A stretch of 64,000 bases of DNA from Pseudonocardia benzenivorans CB1190 (GTDB lineage: Bacteria; Actinomycetota; Actinomycetes; Mycobacteriales; Pseudonocardiaceae): NCBI RefSeq assembly GCF_000196675.2, contig NC_015312.1, positions 1,798,001 through 1,862,000 of the forward strand. Direction: 5' to 3'. Numbering within the stretch: position 1 is the first letter of the stretch; each line of letters begins with the position of its first letter. The position numbers were made by a program, and so were the translations under genes. The notes under the pieces are model-generated. The model searched no databases, was not told where the DNA came from, and saw nothing but the letters and a program-made list of their open reading frames with translations. Positions 40,690 through 49,658 of the stretch are shown here, one piece after another.

Positions 40690-41955
40690 TCACGCCGGAC
40701 CGAGCACGTTCCCCGTGGGGATCTTCGGCCGGCCCACGTCGATCGGGCCGCCCGCCGGCGCGGCAGCGTAGATCTCGGCGGTCCGGACCGCGATGACCGG
40801 CCAGCCGAAGTCGGGGCCGAGCCGGGCCCGCGCCCGGTGGGCCCGTTCGGCCGCGGCGGCGGGGTCGGCGAGCACCGCATCGACGGCGGCCGCGATCCCC
40901 GCGACGTCGCCGGGCGCGAACGACAGTCCGGTCTCGCCGTCGACGACGACCTCACCCAGCCCGCCCGCCGTCGACGCGACGAGCGGCGCCCCGGCCGCGG
41001 CGGCCTCCAGCGCGACGATGCCGAAGGGCTCGTAGCGGCTGGGCAGGACGACGGCCGACGCGGCCGTGAGCAGCGCGGCGAGCTCGTCGTCGGGGAGGTG
41101 TCCGGCGAAGGTGACCGAACGGCGGACCCGGAACCGGCGCGCCTGCTCGACCAGCATCTCGCGCTGGGTCCCGGTGCCCGCGACGACCAGCCGCGTCCCG
41201 GGGTAGGCCCGTCGCACCCGCGGCAGCGCCGCGATCAGGTCCTGGACGCCCTTCTCGTACTCGAGGCGTCCGAAGCTCGCCAGCAGCGGCACCCCGCCCG
41301 GCGCCCAGCGGCGGCGGGCCGCCTCCCGCGCGGTCGGCGGCACGCTCCACCGTCGGGGGGCGATCCCGTTGTGCACCACGGAGATCTCAGAGGGATCGAG
41401 GTCGAACAGGGTGGCGACCTCGGCGCGCATCGCCCGTGAGCAGGTGACCACGGCGTCGGCGCGGCGCGCGAGCCACCACTCGACGGAGTGCACCTGCCGG
41501 CTCAGCGGCGTCGTCAGCCAGCCGGCGTGCCGGCCCGCCTCGGTCGCGTGGATCGTCGCGACGAGCGGGACGCCGAGGACGTCGGCCAGCGCGATCGCGG
41601 GGTGCGCGACGAGCCAGTCGTGGGCATGCACGACATCGGGGCGCCAGCCGGCCAGCCGGGTCAGCGCGGCACGCAGCATCGCGTGCCCCATCGCGAGCGC
41701 CCAGGCGACGAGGTCGTCGGAGAAGCGCAGGTGGGCAGGGTCCTCGGCGACGTGCAGGACCCGGATCCGGGGATCGTCGGGATCGGGGCCGTCGGTGGTC
41801 GGGTGGGTCGCGGCGTCGGTGCCCGTCTGTCGGCGCGACACGACGACGACCTCGTGGCCCGCTGCGGCGAGCTCGCGCACGAGGGCGTGCACGTGCCGCC
41901 CGAGGCCGCCGACGACGACCGGCGGGTACTCCCAGCTCAGCACCAGTACACGCAT
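40690..41955 (-). CDS. GT4 glycosyltransferase, Rv3032-like alpha-1,4-glucosyltransferase
   Basis: A 421-residue GT-B fold enzyme. The N terminus VLSWEYPPVVVGGLGRHVHA, the middle segment RPDVVHAHDWLVAHPAIALA and the donor-site motif SRYEPFGIVALEAAAAGAPL match mycobacterial Rv3032 closely as I remember that protein. Rv3032 elongates the alpha-1,4-glucan of methylglucose lipopolysaccharide and contributes to glycogen. It probably uses UDP- or ADP-glucose. ATG 41955 (MRVLVLS) is taken; an ATG nine bases upstream is possible. Its usual partners, the methyltransferase and GH57 enzyme, lie about 10 kb away here. Confidence 0.9.
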   Translation of the reverse strand: MRVLVLSWEYPPVVVGGLGRHVHALVRELAAAGHEVVVVSRRQTGTDAATHPTTDGPDPDDPRIRVLHVAEDPAHLRFSDDLVAWALAMGHAMLRAALTRLAGWRPDVVHAHDWLVAHPAIALADVLGVPLVATIHATEAGRHAGWLTTPLSRQVHSVEWWLARRADAVVTCSRAMRAEVATLFDLDPSEISVVHNGIAPRRWSVPPTAREAARRRWAPGGVPLLASFGRLEYEKGVQDLIAALPRVRRAYPGTRLVVAGTGTQREMLVEQARRFRVRRSVTFAGHLPDDELAALLTAASAVVLPSRYEPFGIVALEAAAAGAPLVASTAGGLGEVVVDGETGLSFAPGDVAGIAAAVDAVLADPAAAAERAHRARARLGPDFGWPVIAVRTAEIYAAAPAGGPIDVGRPKIPTGNVLGPA

Positions 41956-41977
41956 CCGCGCCATGGTGGCAGGCCGG

Positions 41978-42835
41978 TCAGCCCGCGACGTCGAGGACCT
42001 GCCTGATCGAGCGCGCGGCCTCGACGGCGAGCTCCCTGCGCAGCCCGCGCCGGGAGCGGACGGCCAGCGCGATGGGTTCGGCGACGGGCAGGTCGTCGCG
42101 CTCGACGAGTCCCTCCGGCGTGCGCCCGACGGTGGCCAGCAGGGCCACGCCCAACCCCGCCCTGGCGGCGGCCAGCACCCCGCCGAGGTAGGCCGCGTCA
42201 CACACGACGGCGGCGGGCGTGTGGTGCGCGGCAAGGGTTTCCAGGGCCCGGTTGCGGATGGCGCACGGCTCGTCGAAGGCGACGAGCGGGATGGCGGTCC
42301 CGTCGGTCGGGGGAGCCCAGCCGGGTGCGGAGTACCAGCGCAGGGTCAGCCGGCCCGAGCCGGTGGAGCGGTCGTCGTCGGGGGCGCCGAACAGCAGCGC
42401 GAGATCGACGTCGCCCCTGTCCAGGGCCGTCCGCAGCACCGCGCCGCGGTCGAGCCGGAACCGGATGCGGGCGACGCCCAGCGAGGCCTGCAGCGCCGAG
42501 GCCAGCTCGGGCAGCAGCTGGTCGGCGGCGTGCTCGGTCGAGCCGACGACGACCTCGTCGGTCTCGGGTGCGTTGCCGATGCGGCGCATGGCCTCGTCGT
42601 GGATCTCCAGCATCCGCCGGGCGTCGGCCAGCAGCATCTCGCCCGCCGCCGTCAGGCGGGAGGTCCGGCCCTCCCGGACCATCAGGGGCTGCCCGATCGT
42701 CGCCTCCAGCCTGCGGATGTGGTGGCTCACCGTCGGCTGGCTGACGTGCAGTGCATTGGCGGCACGATGGAACCCGCCGCAGTCGGCGACGGCGACGAAG
42801 CTGCGCAGCTGCGTGAGCTCGAGGGTCCTGGCCAT
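41978..42835 (-). CDS. LysR-family transcriptional regulator
   Basis: A 285-residue LysR regulator. The N-terminal winged helix is ELTQLRSFVAVADCGGFHRA with recognition helix VSQPTVSHHIRRLEA; residues from about 90 on form the substrate-binding co-inducer domain. It diverges from the monooxygenase-transporter operon and has a perfect T-N11-A box 20 bases before its start codon, so it very likely controls that operon and itself. ATG 42835 (MARTLELTQL) is preferred to the nine-residue longer frame. The ligand is unknown; a sulfur compound is inferred. Confidence 0.92.
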   Translation of the reverse strand: MARTLELTQLRSFVAVADCGGFHRAANALHVSQPTVSHHIRRLEATIGQPLMVREGRTSRLTAAGEMLLADARRMLEIHDEAMRRIGNAPETDEVVVGSTEHAADQLLPELASALQASLGVARIRFRLDRGAVLRTALDRGDVDLALLFGAPDDDRSTGSGRLTLRWYSAPGWAPPTDGTAIPLVAFDEPCAIRNRALETLAAHHTPAAVVCDAAYLGGVLAAARAGLGVALLATVGRTPEGLVERDDLPVAEPIALAVRSRRGLRRELAVEAARSIRQVLDVAG

Positions 42836-42854
42836 AGGGGGAGCGAAGCACAGA

Positions 42855-42875
42855 CCGATCAATGTTCTCTATCGG
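42855..42875. promoter_or_regulatory. LysR-type operator (T-N11-A box)
   Basis: CCGAT, 11 bases, ATCGG: a perfect five-base inverted repeat with the T-N11-A layout of LysR recognition sites. It lies in the gap between the divergent LysR gene and the monooxygenase operon. A further ATCGG half-site at 42882-42886 could be the activation site. Confidence 0.7.
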
Positions 42876-42988
42876 ATGTGATCGGAACCGCGAGTTGGAC
42901 CGGGCCGATCCCCTCGTGACACCATCGGGTCATGGCAGACCGCCCGGCTTCCGCCCGCACCGCACGGTGCGTGGCCGCCGGCGCCGTC

Positions 42989-43060
42989 ATGCTCACCCGA
43001 CGCCGTGCCGTCGATCTCGGCCGGACGTCCACCGCGACGTGTCGTCGCCACACCGCCTGA
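42989..43060 (+). CDS. Putative sulfur-regulated leader peptide
   Basis: A 23-codon frame encoding a peptide that begins MLTRRRAVDLGRTSTATCRR. It fits the actinobacterial putative-leader-peptide pattern (LTRRxHVDLxRxxSAxC) found upstream of sulfur-uptake and sulfonate-monooxygenase genes. It ends 145 bases before the FMN monooxygenase gene, in the right place to act as an attenuator read by a ribosome sensing Cys supply. An in-frame ATG at 42932 would make it 42 residues. The pattern assignment is from memory. Confidence 0.65.
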   Translation: MLTRRRAVDLGRTSTATCRRHTA

Positions 43061-43205
43061 CCGGCCGCGCCCGCTGAGCGCCGCCGGGGCACCCGTGTGC
43101 CCCGTGCCGGCCGGTCGTCCCATCCCGTGCCTCCGACAGTCCTCGCACCGCTCCCGCGCGCCGCCGCGTCCGGAGCGGCCTCCTCCTGCGCAGAAAGGCG
43201 GACCC

Positions 43206-44576
43206 ATGGTCCGGCAGTTGAAGCTCGGCGCCGTCCTGATGGGGGTCGGCGGCCCCGGCCAGCACGACACCTGGACCCACCCCGAGATCCCCGGCGACGC
43301 CAGCATCGACATCCGCTGGTACATCGAGCGGGCGCGGCAGGCCGAGGCCGCACTGTTCGACCTGGTGTTCATCGTGGACAGCCAGTTCATCACCCCCGAC
43401 TCGCCGCCGCACTACCTCAACCGGCTCGAGCCGCTGACGCTGCTGTCGGCCCTCGCGGTCTCGACCAGCCACATCGGACTCGTCGGCACGCTCACGACGT
43501 CGTACAACACGCCGTTCAACCTGGCGAGGCGGCTCGCGTCGCTGGACCTGATCTCGGGCGGCCGGGCGGGCTGGAACGTCGTCGCGACCGGCGACGGCGG
43601 CACCGCGGCGAACTACAGCCGCGACGAGCACTTCGACTACCCCTCGCGCTACGGCCGGGCGCTGGAGTCGGTGCGGGTCTGCCAGGGGCTGTGGGACTCC
43701 TACGAGGACGACGCGTTCCCGCGCGACGTCGCGACCGGCGTGTTCCTCGACCCGAGCCGCCAGCACCGCCTCGACCACGTCGGCGAGCACTTCTCGGTGC
43801 GCGGGCCGCTCAACATCTCGCGGTCGCCGCAGGGCCGGCCGGTGATCTTCCAGGCCGGCGACTCCGACGAGGGCCGCGACCTCGGCGCGGCCGTCGGCGA
43901 GGGGATCTTCACGCACTCGCCGACGCTGGAGAAGGCGCAGGCGTTCTACCGCGACATCAAGTCCCGGGCCGCGGCCAAGGGGCGCAACCCCGACCACGTC
44001 GTGATCATGCCCGGCGTCACGCCGGTCATCGCCGACACCGACGACGAGGCCCGCGAGATCGAGCGCGCCACCCGGCTCGGGAAGGACTTCGACAAGAACC
44101 TCGCCCAGTTCGGCAGGCCCTTCGGCTGGCACGACTTCTCGGGCTACGACCTCGACGCGCCCTTCCCGGAGCTGGGCGACCTCGGCGCCGACTCCTTCCG
44201 CACCCAGGCCGAGCAGATCAAGAAGGTGGCCAGGGAGAACGGCTTCACGCTGCGCCAGACCGTGGAGCACTTCATGTCGTCGACACCCGCGCCGTTCGTC
44301 GGCTCGGCCCCGACCGTCGCCGCCGAGATCGAGCGCTGGTTCACCGGCCGCGGTCTCGACGGGCTCAACGTGCACGTCACCGTGCCCAGCGAGTTCGCCC
44401 GGTTCACCGACGAGGTGCTCCCGATCCTGCGCGAGCGCGGCGTCGTGCGCGCCGACTACGAGGCCACGACCCTGCGCGGCAACCTCGGGCTGCCGATCCC
44501 GCGCAACGTCCACACCGTGGAGCGGGAGGCCCGCGAGGCGCGCGACGCCCGCGTCCCGGCACCCGCACACGCCTGA
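43206..44576 (+). CDS. FMN-dependent monooxygenase (NtaA/SnaA/DszA family)
   Basis: A 456-residue bacterial-luciferase-like oxygenase. Family segments include GRAGWNVVATGDGGTAANYS, HFDYPSRYGRALE and GEHFSVRGPLNISRSPQGRP. Members use FMNH2 and O2 from a separate reductase to open nitrilotriacetate, pristinamycin or dibenzothiophene sulfone, and many desulfurise organosulfur compounds or dialkyl sulfides. No flavin reductase is present in the operon. ATG 43206 follows AGAAAGGCGG. It heads a seven-gene operon with an importer, a hydrolase and a cupin, so the substrate is probably taken up by the adjacent transporter. Confidence 0.9.
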   Translation: MVRQLKLGAVLMGVGGPGQHDTWTHPEIPGDASIDIRWYIERARQAEAALFDLVFIVDSQFITPDSPPHYLNRLEPLTLLSALAVSTSHIGLVGTLTTSYNTPFNLARRLASLDLISGGRAGWNVVATGDGGTAANYSRDEHFDYPSRYGRALESVRVCQGLWDSYEDDAFPRDVATGVFLDPSRQHRLDHVGEHFSVRGPLNISRSPQGRPVIFQAGDSDEGRDLGAAVGEGIFTHSPTLEKAQAFYRDIKSRAAAKGRNPDHVVIMPGVTPVIADTDDEAREIERATRLGKDFDKNLAQFGRPFGWHDFSGYDLDAPFPELGDLGADSFRTQAEQIKKVARENGFTLRQTVEHFMSSTPAPFVGSAPTVAAEIERWFTGRGLDGLNVHVTVPSEFARFTDEVLPILRERGVVRADYEATTLRGNLGLPIPRNVHTVEREAREARDARVPAPAHA

Positions 44577-44606
44577 CCGACCCGAGTCCCCGGAGGACCA
44601 ACCCTC

Positions 44607-46139
44607 ATGGCCCGCCCCCGCACCCTGCTCAGACTGGCCGCGCTCGCCGCGGCCGCCGCCGTCGCCCTCGCCGGTTGCGGCGCCGGCGCCGGCTCGGCGT
44701 CCGGATCGACCCTGAAGTGGGGCTTCTCCCTGCCCACGTCGTGGGACCCGGTCACGTCCAGCACCGGCAACGACATCAACACGATCAGCCTCGTCTACGC
44801 CTCGCTCACCCAGCTCGACGAGAAGGCCACCGCCATCCCGGGCCTGGCCCGGTCGTGGGACTACAACGCCGACGGCACCGCCGTCACGTTCCACCTGCGG
44901 CCCGGCCTGACCTTCACCGACGGCACCCCGCTCGACGCCGACGCGGTGAAGCAGAGCCTGCTGCGCGGCAAGACCCAGCAGAACTCGCTGCTCAAGGACC
45001 AGCTGGCGACGATCTCCGACATCACCACCTCCGGTGACCTCGACGTCACCCTGCACCTGGCGGCGCCGGACTACCAGGTGCCCAACCTGCTGGCGGGCAA
45101 GACCGGCGAGATCGTCAGCCCCGCGGCGTTCACCAAGGACGCGGCCGCGATCCCGACCGCGCCGGTCGGGGCCGGCCCCTTCAAGTTCGAGTCGTTCGTG
45201 CCGGAGTCGAAGGCCGTGCTGGTCAAGAACCCGGGCTACTGGAACGCCGACGCGATCAAGATCGACCGCTTGGAGCTCACCCCCACGACCGACCCGGCGA
45301 CGGTCATCGCCGCCGTGCAGTCCGGGGCCCTCGACGTCTCGTTCATCCCCGGCAACCAGATCCCGCAGGCCAAGGCCGCGGGGCTCGAGGTCGACGTCAT
45401 CGACTCGATGCAGGTCAACCAGGTCGACGTCAACAGCACCCTCGAACCGTTGACCGACCGCCGCGTCGTCGACGCCCTCAAGTACGCGATCGACCGCGAG
45501 CAGATCATCGACGTGATCAACGGCGGCGTCGGCGACGCCGTCTCCCAGCCGTTCCCGAAGGGCTACGTCGCCTACGACCCGAGCCTGGACACCGCCTTCG
45601 CCTACGACCCGGCCAAGGCCAGGCAGATGCTCGCCGACGCCGGCTACGCGCCGGGGCAGCTCTCGCTCACGGTGACCGTCAACGCGCTCTCGCAGGCGAC
45701 CGCCGAGCTCGTCCAGCAGCAGCTGCAGGCGGTCGGCGTCAACGCGACGATCAAGGTGGTGCCGCCGGGCTCGTCGACCTGGCAGCAGGAGGTCTACCTG
45801 GGCCGCAAGGCGCAGTTCGCGCTCGACGGCACCGTCGGCCGCGAGTCGCCGGTGCAGAACCTCATGGTGGTCTACGGGTCGCAGGGCCTGATGAACACGA
45901 GCAAGGTCGCGACGCCGGAGTTCCTCGCCGCGCTCGACGCGGTGCGCCGCACCCCGCTCGACGCCCCGAACTACCCGCAGGTGCTGCAGGCCGCGGTGCG
46001 CGCGGGCGTGCAGATGTCGCCGAGCTTCTCCCTCGGCACCCAGCCGCGCGTCGCGGTGCGCAGCAAGAAGGTCTCGCCGCTGCCGCACTTCCTGTCGCAG
46101 TACCGGTGGGAGGGCGTCACGGTGGGGAGCCCGTCGTGA
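44607..46139 (+). CDS. ABC transporter substrate-binding lipoprotein (peptide/nickel type)
   Basis: A 510-residue SBP_bac_5 family lipoprotein. The signal peptide ends in a clear lipobox, VALAGCGAGAGS. The mature protein has the typical RSWDYNADGTAVTFHLRPGL and FTDGTPLDADAVKQSLLRG segments. It captures the substrate outside the membrane and delivers it to the two permeases encoded next. GGAGGA precedes ATG 44607. Its stop overlaps the next start as GTGA. Ligand specificity cannot be read, but the monooxygenase suggests an organosulfur compound. Confidence 0.93.
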   Translation: MARPRTLLRLAALAAAAAVALAGCGAGAGSASGSTLKWGFSLPTSWDPVTSSTGNDINTISLVYASLTQLDEKATAIPGLARSWDYNADGTAVTFHLRPGLTFTDGTPLDADAVKQSLLRGKTQQNSLLKDQLATISDITTSGDLDVTLHLAAPDYQVPNLLAGKTGEIVSPAAFTKDAAAIPTAPVGAGPFKFESFVPESKAVLVKNPGYWNADAIKIDRLELTPTTDPATVIAAVQSGALDVSFIPGNQIPQAKAAGLEVDVIDSMQVNQVDVNSTLEPLTDRRVVDALKYAIDREQIIDVINGGVGDAVSQPFPKGYVAYDPSLDTAFAYDPAKARQMLADAGYAPGQLSLTVTVNALSQATAELVQQQLQAVGVNATIKVVPPGSSTWQQEVYLGRKAQFALDGTVGRESPVQNLMVVYGSQGLMNTSKVATPEFLAALDAVRRTPLDAPNYPQVLQAAVRAGVQMSPSFSLGTQPRVAVRSKKVSPLPHFLSQYRWEGVTVGSPS

Positions 46140-47173
46140 CCGCGACGGTCGTCGAGAGCACCTGGGCGAACCCGGCCGCCGTCGCGGGACCCGCGCGCGG
46201 CGGCGCGGTCCCGGCCGTCGCGGGCGCGGCCCGCTGGCTCCTGCGCACCCTCGCGCTCACCGTCCCCGTCTTCCTGTTCGCGACGTTCCTGACGTTCCTG
46301 CTGGGCGCGGTCAGCGGGCTGAGCCCGGCCGGTCTCCTGCTCGGTGACGCGGCCACCCCGGCCGACGTGGCCCGCGTCCGCGCCGAGCTCGGGCTCGACC
46401 GGCCCGTGCTCGTGCAGTACGTCGACTGGCTCTCCCACGTCGTGCGCGGAGACTTCGGCAGCTCGTGGCTCAACGGGGTCAGCGTGTCGTCGCAGATCGG
46501 CGACCGCCTCTCGGTCAGCCTCTCGGTGGCCGGGTTCGCGCTGCTCATCGCGGTGGTCGCGGGCACGGCGCTCGGCGTGGGCGCCGCGGTGTGGCGCGGG
46601 ACGTGGTTCGACCGCGCGGTGACGGTCTTCTGCTCGGTCGTGGCCGCGCTGCCGCCGTTCGTCGTGGCCGTCGCGCTGATCGTGGTGTTCAGCGTGCTGC
46701 TGCCGCTGGTCCCGTCGGCCGGGTACGTGCCGTTCGACCAGGACCCCGGCATGTGGCTGACCCTGATCACGCTGCCGGCCGTCGCGCTGAGCCTCGACGC
46801 CGTCGCCGACATCGCCCGCCAGCTGCGCACCGGTCTCGCCGGGGCCTATCGGGAGAACTACGTGCTGGGCGCCGTCGTCCGCGGGCTCGGTCCGCGCCGC
46901 ATCCTGTTCAACCACGTGCTGCGCAACGGTGCCGGCCCCGCACTGAGCGTGCTCGGGCTGCGCATCCCGATGCTCGTCGGCGGTGCCGTCGTCACCGAGT
47001 CGATCTTCGGCATGTCGGGCTTCGGCCGCTTCGCCGCCGACGGCGCGTTGCGCGGCGACGTCCCGGTCGTGCAGGGCACGCTCGTCGTCGCGATCGTGCT
47101 GGTGCTCGTGGCGAACACGATCGTCGACGCGCTGCTGCTGCGGCTGCGCCCCGCCGCCCGGCGGAGGTCCTGA
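46136..47173 (+). CDS. ABC transporter permease (DppB type)
   Basis: A 345-residue inner-membrane permease with about six transmembrane segments. The ATPase-contact EAA loop includes AYRENYVLGAVVRGLGPRRI, and the N-terminal LGLDRPVLVQYVDWLSHVVRGDFG segment is typical of DppB. It starts with GTG 46136 overlapping the previous stop by four bases. The N-terminal 30 residues before the first helix are longer than usual. It pairs with the next permease in the peptide-type importer. Confidence 0.92.
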   Translation: MTATVVESTWANPAAVAGPARGGAVPAVAGAARWLLRTLALTVPVFLFATFLTFLLGAVSGLSPAGLLLGDAATPADVARVRAELGLDRPVLVQYVDWLSHVVRGDFGSSWLNGVSVSSQIGDRLSVSLSVAGFALLIAVVAGTALGVGAAVWRGTWFDRAVTVFCSVVAALPPFVVAVALIVVFSVLLPLVPSAGYVPFDQDPGMWLTLITLPAVALSLDAVADIARQLRTGLAGAYRENYVLGAVVRGLGPRRILFNHVLRNGAGPALSVLGLRIPMLVGGAVVTESIFGMSGFGRFAADGALRGDVPVVQGTLVVAIVLVLVANTIVDALLLRLRPAARRRS

Positions 47174-48024
47174 TGCGCCGCGTCCTCGCCGGCCGGGTGG
47201 GCGTGGTCTCGGTCGCGGTGCTGGCGGTGATCGCGCTGCTCGCCGCGTTCGGGCCGCTGCTCGCCCCGCACGACCCGCTGTTGCAGGACCCGCGCGCGAT
47301 CCTCGCCGGGCCGTCGGCACAGCACTGGCTGGGCACCGACAACCTCGGCCGCGACGTGCTCAGCCGGCTGCTCGCCGGGTCGACGCTCTCGCTGGTCGCG
47401 GGCGTCGAGGCCGTGGCCGTGGGGCTGGTGCTCGGCGTCGTTCCGGCGCTGCTGTCGGTCCATCTCGGACGGGTCGTCGAGTGGGTGTCGCTGCGCGTCA
47501 TGGAGACGTTCGTGACCCTTCCGTTCCTGGTGTTCGCCGTCGCGATGACCGCGTTGCTGGGCAACGGGTTGCAGCAGGCGATGCTCGCCGTCGGGATCCT
47601 GATCGCCCCCGGCTTCTACCGGGTCACCCGCGCCGCGGCGCTGCCCGTCGCGACCGCCCAGTACGTCGAGGCCGCCGTGCTCGCCGGCGCCTCGCCGTGG
47701 ACCGTCCTGCGCCGGCACGTGTGGCCCAAGGTCGTCCCCGCCGTCGCGGTGAGCACCGCGAGCCTGCTGGGGGCGAGCCTGGTGATCGTGTCGTCGCTGA
47801 CGTTCCTCGGCATCGGCATCACCCCGCCGACGCCGACGTGGGGCGGGATGCTCGCCACCGACCTGCAGTACCTCTACCAACGCCCGTTCGGCCCGTTCGT
47901 GCCCGCGGCGCTGATCGTCGCGACGGTCGGGGCGTGCAACGGGCTCGCCGACGCGCTGCGGGACGGCCCGTCCCGCCGTCCCGCCCGGCGGAAGGTGGTG
48001 GCCGATGTTGCTGCGAGTACGTGA
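47173..48024 (+). CDS. ABC transporter permease (DppC type)
   Basis: A 283-residue permease of the DppC class: N-terminal helix, then HWLGTDNLGRDVLSRLLAG, the characteristic DppC motif, and an EAA loop near QYVEAAVLAGASPWTVLRRH. About six membrane segments. It starts one base into the preceding stop codon (TGATG), and its own end overlaps the next gene by 20 bases, so the operon is tightly coupled. Confidence 0.92.
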   Translation: MRRVLAGRVGVVSVAVLAVIALLAAFGPLLAPHDPLLQDPRAILAGPSAQHWLGTDNLGRDVLSRLLAGSTLSLVAGVEAVAVGLVLGVVPALLSVHLGRVVEWVSLRVMETFVTLPFLVFAVAMTALLGNGLQQAMLAVGILIAPGFYRVTRAAALPVATAQYVEAAVLAGASPWTVLRRHVWPKVVPAVAVSTASLLGASLVIVSSLTFLGIGITPPTPTWGGMLATDLQYLYQRPFGPFVPAALIVATVGACNGLADALRDGPSRRPARRKVVADVAAST

Positions 48025-48814
48025 CCTGTCCGTCCACACCGGGGACACGACGCTCGTCTCCGGGGTGGACCTGCGGCTCGACCGCGGTGCGACGCTGGGC
48101 GTCGTCGGGGAGTCGGGCAGCGGCAAGTCGCTGACCTGCCGGTCGATCCTCGGCATCCTGCCGCCGGGCCTGCGCAACGGCGACGGGACCGTCGTCGAGT
48201 TCGACGGGACCGATCTGCGCGGGCTCGACGAGCGCGGCTGGCGCGAGTACCGCGGCACCCGCATCGGCGCGGTGTTCCAGGACCCGGCCTCCTACCTCAA
48301 CCCGTCGATCGGTGTCGGTGCCCAGCTCGCGGAGGTGCTGCGGGTCCGCGTCGGCCTCGGCAGGCGCGCCGCCCGCGACCGTGCCGTGGAGCTGCTGGCG
48401 GACATGGGGCTGCGCGACCCGGCGCGGGTGTACCGGCAGTACCCGTTCGAGCTCTCCGGCGGCATGCTGCAGCGGGTGCTGATCGCCGTCGCGATCAGTG
48501 CCGAGCCCGACCTGCTCATCGCCGACGAGGCGACCACCGCCCTCGACGTCACCGTGCAGGCCGAGGTCCTCGACCTGCTCGCCGACCTGCGCGACCGCAC
48601 CGGGCTCGCGCTGCTGCTCGTCTCGCACGACCTCGCCGTCGTCGCGCAGGTCTGCGACGAGGTGATCGTCATGCGCGACGGCGCGGTCGTCGAACGCGGG
48701 CGCGCGGGCGACGTGCTCGCCGCACCGTCGCACCCCTACACCCGTTCGCTGATCGACGCGCACACCCGCTACGGCATCGAGAAGTTCCGGCTCGAGGAGG
48801 CGCAGCGTGGCTGA
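48005..48814 (+). CDS. ABC transporter ATP-binding protein (DppD type)
   Basis: A 269-residue ATPase: Walker A GESGSGKS, signature LSGGMLQRVLIAVAIS, Walker B LLIADEATTALD and switch His in LVSHDLAVVAQ. The C-terminal SHPYTRSLIDA motif is typical of oligopeptide-type ATPases, though it is shorter than usual and lacks the iron-sulfur-like cysteine cluster seen in some. It overlaps the gene before by 20 bases and the one after by 8. Confidence 0.92.
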   Translation: MLLRVRDLSVHTGDTTLVSGVDLRLDRGATLGVVGESGSGKSLTCRSILGILPPGLRNGDGTVVEFDGTDLRGLDERGWREYRGTRIGAVFQDPASYLNPSIGVGAQLAEVLRVRVGLGRRAARDRAVELLADMGLRDPARVYRQYPFELSGGMLQRVLIAVAISAEPDLLIADEATTALDVTVQAEVLDLLADLRDRTGLALLLVSHDLAVVAQVCDEVIVMRDGAVVERGRAGDVLAAPSHPYTRSLIDAHTRYGIEKFRLEEAQRG

Positions 48815-49658
48815 GCCGCTGCTCGAGGTCGCCGGGTTGGCGGTCGCGCTCGGCCGCGGCCGGGGACGACGCGAGATCCTGCACGGTGTCGACCTCACCG
48901 TCGGGGCGGGCGAGAGCGTCGGGCTGATCGGGGAGACCGGATCGGGCAAGAGCACCCTCGCGCGCACGGTCGTCGGCCTGCACCGCGCGGCACGGGGACG
49001 CATCCGGGTCGCGGGGACGGAGGTGACGTCGTTGCGCGGGCGACGGTTGCGGGCGTTCCGCCGCAGCGGCGTCGTGCAGTACGTGTTCCAGGACCCGCTG
49101 CGCAGCCTCGACCCCGACCTGACGGTGGGGGAGTCCGTCGGGTTCGGGATCCCGGACGCGGGCTCCCGGGTGGCCGATGCGCTCCGTCTCGTCGGCCTCG
49201 ACCCGGCGCTCGCGTCCCGGCTGCCGGGGGAGGTCTCCGGCGGGCAGCGGCAGCGCGCCGCGATCGCCCGCGCGATGATCGCCGGGCCGCGCCTGCTGAT
49301 CTGCGACGAACCCGTCAGCGCGCTCGACGCCGCGACCCGCGTGCAGGTCCTCGACCTGCTCGTCGCGCTCTGTTCCGAGAACGGCATCGGCCTGCTCTAC
49401 ATCTCCCACGACCTCGGGTCGGTCGCGGGCGTCACCGACCGGCTCGCCGTGCTGCACCACGGCGACGTCGTCGAGGCGGGCACGACCGAGCAGGTCGTCG
49501 CCGCCCCGCGCCATCCCTACACCCGCCTGCTCATCGGCTCGGCCCCCACCGTCGACGGCGGGGGCATGAGCCGCACGGAGCGCGCCGAGCTGCGCGCCCT
49601 GTTGTCCGCGAGCTCGTCCACGGGCGGGTCCGTCCCGCTCGGAAAGGTGGTTCCGTGA
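48807..49658 (+). CDS. ABC transporter ATP-binding protein (DppF type)
   Basis: A 283-residue second ATPase: Walker A GETGSGKST, signature VSGGQRQRAAIARAM, Walker B LLICDEPVSALD and YISHDLGSVAG with the switch His. RHPYTRLLIGSAP near the end matches the DppF class. It starts with GTG 48807 inside the previous gene and its stop overlaps the hydrolase start as GTGA. It forms a heterodimer with the previous gene product. Confidence 0.92.
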   Translation: MAEPLLEVAGLAVALGRGRGRREILHGVDLTVGAGESVGLIGETGSGKSTLARTVVGLHRAARGRIRVAGTEVTSLRGRRLRAFRRSGVVQYVFQDPLRSLDPDLTVGESVGFGIPDAGSRVADALRLVGLDPALASRLPGEVSGGQRQRAAIARAMIAGPRLLICDEPVSALDAATRVQVLDLLVALCSENGIGLLYISHDLGSVAGVTDRLAVLHHGDVVEAGTTEQVVAAPRHPYTRLLIGSAPTVDGGGMSRTERAELRALLSASSSTGGSVPLGKVVP